The notes under the pieces were generated by a model. The model was not told the DNA's origin. It saw only the letters and a program-made list of their open reading frames with translations, and did not search any database. From Planococcus circulans (GTDB taxonomy: Bacteria > Bacillota > Bacilli > Bacillales_A > Planococcaceae), in contig NZ_JAIQCL010000006.1 in the NCBI RefSeq assembly GCF_020023385.1, positions 135,670 to 199,669 of the forward strand: 64,000 bases of DNA, written 5' to 3'. Shown here piece by piece: positions 44,049-52,497 of the stretch. A program made the position numbers and the translations under genes. How positions within the stretch are numbered: the first letter of the stretch is position 1; each line of letters opens with the position of its first letter.

Positions 44049-46691
44049 TTATTGAATAGGACTTTTTTTCGCCTGCTTTTCCAGCACTTCCACATAGCCT
44101 TCAGAACCGTTAATGCGAATCTTCTGTCCGTCTTTAATGGTCTTCGTGGCGTCCATCACCCCGACCACAGCCGGCAGGCCATATTCCCGGGCTATGACCG
44201 CCCCGTGTGTCATCCGGCCGCCCACTTCCGTCACCAACCCTGATAGTGAAATGAATAGCGGAGTCCAACTGGGGTCTGTAAAAGCCGTTACGAGTATATC
44301 CCCCCGTTCGATGTGGGCGTCCTCCATTTTCAAGATGACCCTCGCCCGCCCTTCAACGATGCCGGAAGAGACCGCGATGCCTGGAATTGCGCCGCTTGGC
44401 AACTTATCCATTTGATAGCTTCCGAAAATCTCTTCTCCTTCTGAAGTCATCAGTCGTGGCGCTTTTAATTTCTCGTAATAGCGGTAGTCCGCTTTCCGCT
44501 TTTCAATCACCTGTTGGTCTATGTTCTTGCCGTTGACGGCATCCCGGAATTCCTCAAATGATAAATAATAAACATCCTGCGGCGTTTGGATGCCCCCTTT
44601 TTCACAGAGCAGAACAGCTTCTTTCATCAATGCTTGCTTATAAAGAAAATAGCGTTTGATAAAATTGAATTTCGGATATTCACGGTACCCGAGGAAGTTT
44701 TGCAGCAAACCAATCATGTGCTTGGTTTGTTTTATTTTTCTCTCGCCCCACGGAAGCTTGGCCAAGCGCTCCAGCAATTCCTGTTCTTTCTGCTTGGCTT
44801 TCCGTTTGCCTTCTGCCACTTTGGCTGCATGCGCTTGCGGCTCGAAGTTTTTGATATTGCCCAAGATAACAGGAACCAGAATTGTCGGATCCTCGCTCCA
44901 CCGCGTTTTCGTAATGTCGATTTCACCCGCACAGCGCATGCCATATTTCTCAAGATACTCCTTCAGAGCTGCACTGACCGCCGCTCCGCCATGCATTTTT
45001 TCCAAGTCTTCAAAAAACGTTTCTTTTCGGGGGTGTTCAAAATATGCTTGTACCTCGGGATAATTTCGCACCACATCCGCTACGTCCAGAAGTTCAAGCC
45101 CCATTTCGGACGTCACGTTATGGGCCACCGATTGACTAAGGGTGTCTGCGACATTCTTTTCCCCCAGCCATTTTTCCATTTGTTTATTGAGCCAGTTGAC
45201 CGCATAGATGCCAACCATAATGGCGCCAAAGCTTTCCTGATTGTAAATTTCTTTTTTCAATTGTTCTTGGTCTTCTTCAATAAACTCGAACAATCCATCT
45301 CCTGAAACCGTTTGAATGCGCCATTCGAGTGAGCGGATAGAAGCCTCATTATAATTGATGAGCTGACTGGCCAGCCTGCGGTCATTTTTCCGATACAATT
45401 TCAGCAGTTCCACCGGAAATCTCCACGTAAAGAGTTCGTTCCCCAATTTATACATGCGCTTTCCTTTCGAGAACGGCGGTTTTCGCTTCATGAAATTGGT
45501 CAATGCATCTTTCATCAGCGGATCGTTGCTTCCAAGCGACGACACGATAATCGCCCGCCCAGTAACTGAAGCAAGCTCAGGCGACAAATCCATGAATAGC
45601 CGTCCGCCAGCTTGTGTCAAATTGTAATTGGAAAGAAAAACAAAAAACGACATGCCAAGCGGATTGATCGGCTCGGTCATCATCTGCTGGTGCCCGACGG
45701 ACAGATAGAGGCGATACTTTCCGTCACTCGTTTCCGGCAACGGGTACAAAGTGGTGATCGGCCGGCTTTGCACAATATAGATCGACTCGTCTACCAGGCA
45801 CCATTCGATGTCCTGAGGCTGTCCGAAATGCGCTTCGATTTTCCGACCTATGCCCTCAAGCGCCAGAATCTGTTCATCCGATAGCGCTTGCTGTTCACGT
45901 TGTTCGAGAGGAACCTCCCGTTGTTCCGTTCCACCGCTGTCCGACGGATAAACGGCAAGCTTCTTCACGGAAACCGTCTTTTGGATGATTTGCCTTTCCC
46001 GGACTTTGTAATTGTCTGCGGAGACAATGCCTGAGACGAGTGCTTCACCCAAACCGAAACTTGCATCAATCGATACCACTTTGCGGTTGGAAGTGACTGG
46101 GTCAGCCGTAAACAGTATTCCCGAAGCTTGAGGAAAAACCATTTGCTGGACGACAACCGATAAATGGACCTTCTGGTGGTCAAAATCGTTTTGGATGCGG
46201 TAAACGACTGCCCGTTCCGTAAATAAGGAAGCCCAGCATTTTCGGATATGCCGCAAGAGCTGCTCTTTCCCGTGAATGTTCAAATACGAATCCTGCTGTC
46301 CTGCAAAAGACGCCGTCGGCAAATCCTCCGCCGTCGCACTTGACCGGACCGCATAGGTGAACTTGCTTCCCAGCTGTTCAAAAGAGTCGGCGATTTCCTG
46401 TTCTATTTCCGCCGGAATTTCCGTGCTTTCGATGGCTTTTCTTAACTTTTCGCTGATCAATCGGATTTCGTCTGCATCTGAGGATTCAAGCGCTGCCAAA
46501 CGCTCCATTAATTCTGCAGTTTTTGGATTGCCGTTGACCATGCGCTTGTAAGCGGCAGTCGTAATGCAAAATCCTGCCGGCACCCGAATGCCCGGAACTT
46601 GCGCCAACTTTGCTAAATTCAAGCCTTTCCCACCCACCAGCAGCAAATCATTTTCTTCCACTTCTTGAAATTCCATCACGTATTTTTGCAA
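44049..46691 (-). CDS. rph: Rifamycin phosphotransferase Rph
   Basis: An 880-residue protein with three parts: an N-terminal ATP-grasp domain (GGKGLNLAKLA, RSSATAEDLPTASFAGQQD), a central region with GMRCAGEIDITKTRW, and a C-terminal phosphohistidine domain with GGRMTHGAVIAREYG (His829). This order, the length and the absence of a C-terminal TIM barrel match rifampin phosphotransferase; these proteins are often mislabelled PEP synthase. The enzyme transfers a phosphate from ATP to rifamycins and inactivates them. Start TTG 46691 is 9 bases from AAAGGAG and gives the expected MQKYVMEFQEV N-terminus; the ATG at 46700 abuts that site. A leader hairpin lies upstream. Confidence 0.88.
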   Translation of the reverse strand: MQKYVMEFQEVEENDLLLVGGKGLNLAKLAQVPGIRVPAGFCITTAAYKRMVNGNPKTAELMERLAALESSDADEIRLISEKLRKAIESTEIPAEIEQEIADSFEQLGSKFTYAVRSSATAEDLPTASFAGQQDSYLNIHGKEQLLRHIRKCWASLFTERAVVYRIQNDFDHQKVHLSVVVQQMVFPQASGILFTADPVTSNRKVVSIDASFGLGEALVSGIVSADNYKVRERQIIQKTVSVKKLAVYPSDSGGTEQREVPLEQREQQALSDEQILALEGIGRKIEAHFGQPQDIEWCLVDESIYIVQSRPITTLYPLPETSDGKYRLYLSVGHQQMMTEPINPLGMSFFVFLSNYNLTQAGGRLFMDLSPELASVTGRAIIVSSLGSNDPLMKDALTNFMKRKPPFSKGKRMYKLGNELFTWRFPVELLKLYRKNDRRLASQLINYNEASIRSLEWRIQTVSGDGLFEFIEEDQEQLKKEIYNQESFGAIMVGIYAVNWLNKQMEKWLGEKNVADTLSQSVAHNVTSEMGLELLDVADVVRNYPEVQAYFEHPRKETFFEDLEKMHGGAAVSAALKEYLEKYGMRCAGEIDITKTRWSEDPTILVPVILGNIKNFEPQAHAAKVAEGKRKAKQKEQELLERLAKLPWGERKIKQTKHMIGLLQNFLGYREYPKFNFIKRYFLYKQALMKEAVLLCEKGGIQTPQDVYYLSFEEFRDAVNGKNIDQQVIEKRKADYRYYEKLKAPRLMTSEGEEIFGSYQMDKLPSGAIPGIAVSSGIVEGRARVILKMEDAHIERGDILVTAFTDPSWTPLFISLSGLVTEVGGRMTHGAVIAREYGLPAVVGVMDATKTIKDGQKIRINGSEGYVEVLEKQAKKSPIQ

Positions 46692-46767
46692 AATGATCAT
46701 CTCCTTTGCATTTTGCCATCGGTCCCGATTTAACCCCGTTTTACAGTTTACGAAGTAGTTTAAGGCA

Positions 46768-46841
46768 AAAAAACAAACAACTCGAACTTTTTTGTATGGT
46801 TGATTTGACGCAAAAACCAATAAAAAAGGAGTTGTTTGTGT
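46768..46841 (-). terminator. Leader hairpin with T run between the PstS-like gene and rph
   Basis: ACAAACAACTC and its complement (46775-46785 and 46831-46841) enclose 45 bases that can also pair imperfectly, and seven T follow on the minus strand. It is either the terminator of the upstream gene (ends 46946) or an attenuator in the rph leader; a TTGACA box at 46871-46866 makes the second reading possible. Confidence 0.65.
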
Positions 46842-46945
46842 TGAATTAATTTTATCAAAATAGCCTGTCAATTAATAGTTTGTGAACCTTTTCGATATAT
46901 TTTAATCCCGGCCGTTACCAGAACCATTTCTCTTTTATCGGAATT

Positions 46946-48085
46946 CTACCGGACTGGCACAAACCCTGTATCCTCCACTAATAGTTGCCCTTCTTCAGAA
47001 AGGATCCAGTCAATGAATGGCTGTACGTTGGGATTTTCTGTTCCCGCGGTAATAGCATAAAATTCAGAAGCCAGCGGATAGCTGCCTGAACGGATATTTT
47101 TGATGCTCGGTTCAATGCCATCAATGGAAATCAACTTAATTTTCTCATTGCCGACCATCTCGGTGGAATAGTAGCGAAAAGTATAGCCAATTGCATTTTT
47201 ATAGTTCCGGTAGCTCGCCACTTCCTCTATCATCCCGCCCATCCCTTCAGCTATTTCTTCAGTTTCTGGTTCAGTGATTTTGGTATCTCCCATGAATTTA
47301 ATGAACATGGTCTGGCTGCCGCTGTCTACAGGCCGCTGGAAAGGACGGATTTCATCATCTTTCCCGCCAAGCGCTTTCCAATTCCCCTGTTCCCCTGAAT
47401 AGATTTTCCGAATATCTTCACTCGATAAATTATCTACGGGATTGCGGGCATTGACGAAAAAAACAAAGGCTTCACGTCCTATTGGCGTCATTTGCAGTTC
47501 AACGCCAGCTTTTTCAGCCGCCTGTATTTGGCCGCTGGAAGGCTCTGCAGCAAAGATTAAATCGACGTTCCCTTCAATGAGACGGCTATAGGCAGATGGA
47601 GTTGTCGTAGTAGCGACCGGCCCTTTATAAGGTTCATATACACCTACCGGATAAGTTGCTTCCGCAAATGCTGCAAATAACGGATATAAAGCCGTTGCCC
47701 CATCCAGTATCGGCACTTCCCCTTCTATTTGGAAAGAAGCATCCCCTTCCAATCTCGCCAGGTCTTCACTTTCTTTAAATGGCTCATAGGCAAAGAGGTC
47801 CACTTCTGTATCGTTCACTTTCTCGAAACTTTCTTTGTAGTAATGAGGAACTGCGAAGGCTGCTCCACCCACTAAAACTAAAGAAATCCAAACAGCCGTT
47901 TTTTTGCCGCTTCTGTTTTCTATAATAAAAACAAAGAAAATTATCAGCGCAATGATGATTGCACCAAAGAAGCCAAACAAATGAACATCTCCTGTATTTA
48001 AAATATGAAGCGCTCCACCAAAAAATACAAAAAGAATGCCAGCGATGATCAGCATCCCTACTATTGTTTTCCCAAATCCATTCAT
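46946..48085 (-). CDS. Membrane-anchored PstS-like phosphate-binding protein
   Basis: A 379-residue protein with three N-terminal hydrophobic segments (about 8-28, 35-55, 65-82) followed by a PstS/PBP-like domain: GATALYPLFAAFAEATYP, TPSAYSRLIEGNVDLIFAAEPS, VDSGSQTMFIKFMG and the C-terminal PFIDWILSEEGQLLVEDTGFVPV. Typical PstS is a secreted lipoprotein; here the binding domain is tethered by membrane helices and there are no pstC, pstA or pstB genes nearby. It could sense rather than transport phosphate, or bind another oxyanion. Confidence 0.82.
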   Translation of the reverse strand: MNGFGKTIVGMLIIAGILFVFFGGALHILNTGDVHLFGFFGAIIIALIIFFVFIIENRSGKKTAVWISLVLVGGAAFAVPHYYKESFEKVNDTEVDLFAYEPFKESEDLARLEGDASFQIEGEVPILDGATALYPLFAAFAEATYPVGVYEPYKGPVATTTTPSAYSRLIEGNVDLIFAAEPSSGQIQAAEKAGVELQMTPIGREAFVFFVNARNPVDNLSSEDIRKIYSGEQGNWKALGGKDDEIRPFQRPVDSGSQTMFIKFMGDTKITEPETEEIAEGMGGMIEEVASYRNYKNAIGYTFRYYSTEMVGNEKIKLISIDGIEPSIKNIRSGSYPLASEFYAITAGTENPNVQPFIDWILSEEGQLLVEDTGFVPVR

Positions 48086-48342
48086 CTTGCTTCCTCCAAT
48101 AATGCGTTATTTAACTCAGATTAACTTCGAACTTAAGGTTCGGTTATTCTTTAAATATACCAGTTTATGTAACTAATAAAAGTTATCTTTAACCTTACTG
48201 CCTTGCTATGGAATGACTGGTTAAGACAGCTGACCGAAGTTGCAGCAATCAGTCTGTTTTCATATTTAACGACAGCCACTATACAAGATATTGTATCCTC
48301 TATAAAATAAGGAAAACGAATAAATGAAGAGGAGACTGTCCA

Positions 48343-48861
48343 ATGTCTAAGACGGCTTTACTAATCATTGATGCCCAAAACGAAATGTTCGACCAGTCGA
48401 ATCCTGTCCATCAAAGCGGACAATTGCTCGAGAATCTCCAGTCACTGATCAAAAAAGCGCGTTCAGCCGACGTTCCCGTAATTTATGTGCAGCATAACGA
48501 CCCTGGCCTTGTAAAAGGTACCGACTTCTGGGAAATCCATCCATCAATCACTCCCGAAGAAGAAGATGCCGTTGTCCAGAAATGGACGCCCGATTCCTTT
48601 CATGAGACAAAGCTACTGGAGATATTGAAAAATAAAGACATCCAGAACCTTGTAATCGCAGGCAACCAAACTGAGTATTGTATAGATGCAACGACACGCA
48701 GCGCCAGCAACCTAGGATTTCACGTGACTCTTGCCAAAGACGCACACGGCACCTGGGATTCTGAAAAGATGAGCGCTGTGCAAATCATCGATCATCATAA
48801 TGGCCTACTGAGCAATTTTGCCACGTTGCAGGAGACAAACGATATTGAGTTTGTTGAGTAA
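48343..48861 (+). CDS. Isochorismatase-family cysteine hydrolase
   Basis: A 172-residue Rossmann-like hydrolase with the catalytic triad in place: Asp10 (LLIIDAQ), Lys80 and Cys113 (GNQTEYCIDATTRSA). Members hydrolyse amides or related bonds, such as nicotinamide, isochorismate or ureas; the substrate is not predictable. The start follows GAGGAGA. Single gene with a terminator region downstream. Confidence 0.88.
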   Translation: MSKTALLIIDAQNEMFDQSNPVHQSGQLLENLQSLIKKARSADVPVIYVQHNDPGLVKGTDFWEIHPSITPEEEDAVVQKWTPDSFHETKLLEILKNKDIQNLVIAGNQTEYCIDATTRSASNLGFHVTLAKDAHGTWDSEKMSAVQIIDHHNGLLSNFATLQETNDIEFVE

Positions 48862-48864
48862 GAC

Positions 48865-48948
48865 CAAACGAATAGAGTAGGAGTTTTAAAGATACTCTTT
48901 CCAGAACTGAATTTTTGGAAGGAGTTTTTCTTCTGTTCTATTCGTTTG
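48865..48948 (+). terminator. Nested inverted repeats after the cysteine hydrolase gene
   Basis: Outer arms CAAACGAATAGA (48865-48876) and its complement (48937-48948) enclose a second hairpin: ACTC and TTCCA near 48895-48905 pair with TGGAA and GAGT near 48915-48925, followed by TTTTTC. The inner part looks like an intrinsic terminator; the role of the outer arms is unknown. Confidence 0.6.
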
Positions 48949-48950
48949 AT

Positions 48951-48982
48951 GAATGTATCTTACTTACCAATAAGTTACATTC
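48951..48982. repeat. Palindromic repeat, copy 1 (3' side of the orphan gene)
   Basis: GAATGTATCTTA (48951-48962) and TAAGTTACATTC (48971-48982) form a hairpin with one mismatch and an 8-base loop. The same arm sequence recurs at 49465-49498 on the other side of the gene. There is no T run, so it is not an ordinary terminator. Confidence 0.75.
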
Positions 48983-48993
48983 GTTTAACTAAA

Positions 48994-49422
48994 TTATTTG
49001 TCAAATAAGGTTGCTTCGGTCATAGATTCTAAAATTTGATGAGGAATGTCATTACGGACGATGCTTTGAATAAAAGGAGTGTATGGAGAATCTACAAATT
49101 GGCCTGTTCTATTGGTTTTTGAGATTTTAAAATTCTCTCTGTCAGAAAGATTCGGTGATAGTGACATTTGGTCAACGAACCTCTTTGTATATCTAACTAT
49201 GTCTTCAAATCTTCTGGAAGATTTTTCGATCAAGTAAATAAAATTTTCTTGCTTTCGATTATTTTTATTAGTAAAAATCATTACATACCCTATTACCTCT
49301 TTTAACCTTCCATCCCAATAGTCATCGAAACTATCCGAATCATTTACTCCAATAATAAAAAAGAATTCAATATTCTCATCCTTGTACAACCGAGAAAAAG
49401 AATAACTTTCAAATTCAGCCAC
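48994..49422 (-). CDS. Orphan AT-rich gene of unknown function
   Basis: A 142-residue protein with a GTG start at 49422 after AAAAGGGG. The product is charged and aromatic (MAEFESYSFSRLYKDENIEFFFIIG at the N-terminus) with no membrane segment and no motif I recognise. Codon use is AT-rich compared with most neighbours. It is flanked on both sides by the same palindrome and preceded by a 7-codon frame that repeats its first four codons. These features suggest an acquired cassette; a role in defence or competition is possible but not shown. Confidence 0.6.
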   Translation of the reverse strand: MAEFESYSFSRLYKDENIEFFFIIGVNDSDSFDDYWDGRLKEVIGYVMIFTNKNNRKQENFIYLIEKSSRRFEDIVRYTKRFVDQMSLSPNLSDRENFKISKTNRTGQFVDSPYTPFIQSIVRNDIPHQILESMTEATLFDK

Positions 49423-49428
49423 TTGTCA

Positions 49429-49452
49429 TTACCCCTTTTGAAATTCAGCCAT
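49429..49452 (-). other. Seven-codon upstream frame copying the gene start
   Basis: ATG at 49452 opens MAEFQKG and stops at 49429, seven bases before the GTG start of the orphan gene, whose product also begins MAEF. The 11-base unit AAATTCAGCCA occurs at 49411-49421 and 49441-49451 (plus strand), so this looks like a small tandem duplication. The upstream frame overlaps the AAAAGGGG ribosome binding site. Confidence 0.55.
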
Positions 49453-49464
49453 TCTGTATTTTAT

Positions 49465-49498
49465 CGAATGTAACTTAACTGCACATAAGTTACATTCG
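49465..49498. repeat. Palindromic repeat, copy 2 (5' side of the orphan gene)
   Basis: CGAATGTAACTTA (49465-49477) and its exact complement (49486-49498) form a 13-bp hairpin with an 8-base loop. It shares arm sequence with the hairpin at 48951-48982. Confidence 0.8.
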
Positions 49499-49509
49499 AT
49501 TCCTCTAAT

Positions 49510-49848
49510 TCATTGGTTATTTCTGTTTAGCTCAGCTGCCCATTCTTTAAACCATTCAGGTGGTAATTCCAATTTCGACAAATCCATCTTAAACAGTTCT
49601 TTGTGGGAATAGAACTCGTACCAATGCAAATCCCACTGCGCCTCAATATCCCGTGCAATATGAAAAGCTAGTTGATCCTGATCGCCTAAATCTTCTTCAT
49701 CCCAAGCCATCGTTAAATTATCGCACCACATACAGAAGTCTACTTGGCTGAATTGATTTTCTTCTCTGCAGACTACATTTAAAAGAGCCTTGAGATTTTC
49801 ATATGAATAAGGACGCTTGATGCTGGTCTTATTCCAACTCCATTCCAC
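49510..49848 (-). CDS. Small soluble protein of unknown function
   Basis: A 112-residue acidic, Trp-rich protein (seven or more Trp; CMWCDNLTMAWDEED, PPEWFKEWAAE). The start is GTG 49848, 6 bases from GAGGAGG. I do not recognise a family; the composition resembles small immunity-type or regulatory proteins, but this is only an impression. It lies upstream of the repeat-bounded orphan gene in the same orientation, separated by the palindrome. Confidence 0.6.
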   Translation of the reverse strand: MEWSWNKTSIKRPYSYENLKALLNVVCREENQFSQVDFCMWCDNLTMAWDEEDLGDQDQLAFHIARDIEAQWDLHWYEFYSHKELFKMDLSKLELPPEWFKEWAAELNRNNQ

Positions 49849-50011
49849 ACCATAGCCCTCCTCTGTTGAAATGGTATTATCTGCGTATTTATTTTTAATT
49901 TTTTACTAATAATACCATATAATAAAGCTGGAAAATATAATCGAAGAAAGATCATCAGAATATAACCGTTCATAAAATAATTCTATACGAACAACAATAC
50001 GCTGAATGATT

Positions 50012-50917
50012 TTATAAAATCTTAAAATCCGTCAGTTCCTTATGGCCCTTCAACAAATCCAGAAATGCAGAAAGGGCTTTTGTTCGGAACGGAGATCTTG
50101 TCACAATTGAAAAGTCTCTTGTATAAGGCAATCCTTCTACATCCACTACCTTTAAGTCTCCGTAGTGCAGTTCTTTTTTTATCGCCCATTCCGATACCAG
50201 GCTGATGCCCATACCCGCCTCGACCATGGCTTTGATTGGTTGTGTGCTGCTGAAATGCATCAGGGACTTGGGTTCTATTGAAAATTGCTTAAAGACATTT
50301 TCTGACGCCTCCCTTGTGCCGGAGCCAAGCTCCCTCAATATCCAGGTTTCTTCAATCAGCTCTTCCACTTTTATAGGCTTAACGCGTTGAACCAATGGAT
50401 GGTCGGCGGATGCGACTACGACCATTCTGTCTTCTGCGAACGGCTCGGTCTTCAATTCCTGCACACCTTTAAAATGTCCTTCCACGATGCCGACATCCAA
50501 TTGGTGACTGAGCACAAGGCCGGCAATGGTAGTGGTGTTGCCGATCGTGACAGTCGGTTTGATGTCCGGAAATTGCTCTTTCGCTTCTGCGATTATTTGC
50601 GGCAGCAGGTACTCCCCGAATGTGTAGCTTGCTCCGATGGCGATCGAACCGCTCGCTTTATTGGTCAGGTCATCGAGAAGGTGGTTCATTTTTGCGTAAA
50701 GTTCTTTGATTTCAATGGCATGGTGATAGACAATTTCCCCTGCTTTGTTCAAGCGTACATATTTATTGGTCCGCTCCAGCAATTGGACACCCGTGCTTTC
50801 TTCCAAAGACCGGATATACTGACTGACGGCAGGTTGTGTCATATGGAGTTCTTCCGCTGCTTTAGAAAAGTTTCTCTTTTCGATTACTTTCAGAAATACT
50901 TCCAGGCGCTGATCCAT
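50012..50917 (-). CDS. LysR-family regulator, YeiE/CysL-like
   Basis: A 301-residue LysR-type regulator with an N-terminal winged helix (RNFSKAAEELHMTQPAVSQYIRSLE) and a C-terminal ligand-binding domain containing ASYTFGEYLLP. The ATG at 50917 follows AAGGAGGAAG. It is divergent from a YeiH-type exporter gene; in E. coli yeiE and yeiH are likewise divergent. The regulator probably controls the exporter in response to a sulfur compound or related oxyanion. Confidence 0.88.
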   Translation of the reverse strand: MDQRLEVFLKVIEKRNFSKAAEELHMTQPAVSQYIRSLEESTGVQLLERTNKYVRLNKAGEIVYHHAIEIKELYAKMNHLLDDLTNKASGSIAIGASYTFGEYLLPQIIAEAKEQFPDIKPTVTIGNTTTIAGLVLSHQLDVGIVEGHFKGVQELKTEPFAEDRMVVVASADHPLVQRVKPIKVEELIEETWILRELGSGTREASENVFKQFSIEPKSLMHFSSTQPIKAMVEAGMGISLVSEWAIKKELHYGDLKVVDVEGLPYTRDFSIVTRSPFRTKALSAFLDLLKGHKELTDFKIL

Positions 50918-50981
50918 TTTCTTCCTCCTTCTGTATATGCTTTTACTTATCATAACTATATTAGATACTTATTTTACTAAT

Positions 50982-51000
50982 GTATAGCATTTTTCTATAC
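50982..51000. promoter_or_regulatory. Palindrome between the LysR and YeiH genes
   Basis: GTATAGCATTTTTCTATAC has perfect 6-bp arms and a 7-base centre, and fits the T-N11-A pattern of LysR boxes. It lies 20 bases before the YeiH-like start and 65 bases from the regulator start. Confidence 0.6.
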
Positions 51001-51020
51001 TTGTTGCAGGAGGTCTTCCC

Positions 51021-52055
51021 ATGTCTGCAAATACCCATAAACCTACCCATTCCAATTCCAAATGGACTTCACCGGCCACAGCCTGGATCGGCGGCGTTCT
51101 TTTTACATTTCTATTGGCTTTTCTTGGCTACCTGTTAGCTCAGGTGCCTGGCTTCGACCAGGTTGGGCAACTTGCCTGTGCCATCATCCTCGCGGTTTTT
51201 TACCGGCAGATTTTCGGCTATCCAAATGCCGTCCGCTCGGGCATCACCTTTTCCTCAAAGCGTCTGTTGCGAGTCGCCATCATTCTTTACGGACTGAAAT
51301 TGAATATCGATACCGTCTTAAGTGACGGACTGGGGTTATTGCTGCGGGACATGGTCGTCATCGCCTTCGCTATCCTGCTGACGGTGTGGCTGGCGAAACG
51401 CTTTAAAGCTGATAAGACCATCTCTCTCCTGCTCGGTGTCGGGACTGGGGTATGCGGAGCGGCAGCGATTGCCGCAATCGCCCCGATCATCAAAGCAAAA
51501 GACGAAGACACAGCCATCGGCGTCGGCATCATCGCCCTGGTTGGAACAGTCTTCGCCATCTCCTACACTATTCTTCGCCCGTTTTTGCCGCTTGACGACA
51601 TCGAATACGGCATGTGGGTCGGCATCAGTCTCCATGAAATCGCCCATGTGGCGTTAGCCGGAGCACCGGCTGGAGAAGACGGCCTGGCAATGGCCTTGTT
51701 AGGGAAATTGGGCCGCGTCTTTCTGCTTGTTCCACTTTGCTTTATCTTCATTTTTCTGATGAAGCGTAAAAACAAAGATCAGAAAACAGAAACTGCAATT
51801 GAATTCCCGTGGTTTCTTGCAGGTTTTATCTTGTTGAGTGTGTTGGGCAGCTATGTCTTCGGCCACTCAGTTCCATTTCCGGATGCCTGGCGTGACTTTG
51901 TTTCGACATTGACTACATGGCTCCTGACGGCTGCGATGGTCGGACTCGGCTTGACTGTCAGCTTGCGGGATTTGCGCGAACGCGCCATGTTGCCGCTTGC
52001 TGCGATGACGATCACTTCCATTCTGCTGTCAGTCATTGCGTATTTCGCGGTTTAG
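51021..52055 (+). CDS. YeiH/UPF0324-family putative sulfate or sulfite exporter
   Basis: A 344-residue membrane protein with about ten hydrophobic segments and family motifs NAVRSGITFSSKRLLR, LLLGVGTGVCGAAAI and VGISLHEIAHVALAGAPAGE. UPF0324 (YeiH) proteins are predicted anion exporters; YeiH is often linked to sulfur oxyanions. The start follows AGGAGG. It is divergent from the LysR regulator and is followed by a strong terminator. Confidence 0.88.
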   Translation: MSANTHKPTHSNSKWTSPATAWIGGVLFTFLLAFLGYLLAQVPGFDQVGQLACAIILAVFYRQIFGYPNAVRSGITFSSKRLLRVAIILYGLKLNIDTVLSDGLGLLLRDMVVIAFAILLTVWLAKRFKADKTISLLLGVGTGVCGAAAIAAIAPIIKAKDEDTAIGVGIIALVGTVFAISYTILRPFLPLDDIEYGMWVGISLHEIAHVALAGAPAGEDGLAMALLGKLGRVFLLVPLCFIFIFLMKRKNKDQKTETAIEFPWFLAGFILLSVLGSYVFGHSVPFPDAWRDFVSTLTTWLLTAAMVGLGLTVSLRDLRERAMLPLAAMTITSILLSVIAYFAV

Positions 52056-52076
52056 ATTTAGTTGCTTTATGATATC

Positions 52077-52125
52077 AAAAGACGAAAAACCGTTTGCATG
52101 TACACACGGTTTTTCGTCTTTTGTA
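52077..52125. terminator. Strong intrinsic terminator after the YeiH gene
   Basis: A 17-bp perfect stem (52077-52093 and 52106-52122) with a 12-base loop and T-rich tail. Confidence 0.92.
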
Positions 52126-52497
52126 GTTAGATACTATGTACATACCGTTCACCAATAAATCTCATTCATTAAGTTTTTTCCAGTCTATATCTTCTCTTTT
52201 ACCATTAGATTTAATGCAACAAAGCTCGGAAAGGGACTTGCGTTAATCGAATGGATAAGTATATCTATTCAACTTATTATTAATAGGTATTTAGACTTTA
52301 TCTTACTAAACAACAAATATTCACTAATAACTAGTAATTATTCGAAAAAATTACTATACAAACACATTAATAATCAGCTATAATAATTTCAGTTTGATGA
52401 ATAGAAATTGAAAGAAAGGAACAATTATCCAAGTCGTTTTATTATTCAAAGTTTATCAAAAAACAGCACTCATTATATTTAGATCGGGGATACTTCA
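52126..52497. other. AT-rich intergenic region before the SLH gene
   Basis: About 370 bases, strongly AT-rich (especially 52260-52400), with no gene. It likely holds the promoter of the SLH-domain protein; I cannot place it with confidence. Confidence 0.5.

Noticed and set aside
44049-46691. Annotation as phosphoenolpyruvate synthase
   Set aside because: The TIM-barrel PEP-binding C-terminal domain is missing and the phosphohistidine domain is at the very end, the Rph order.
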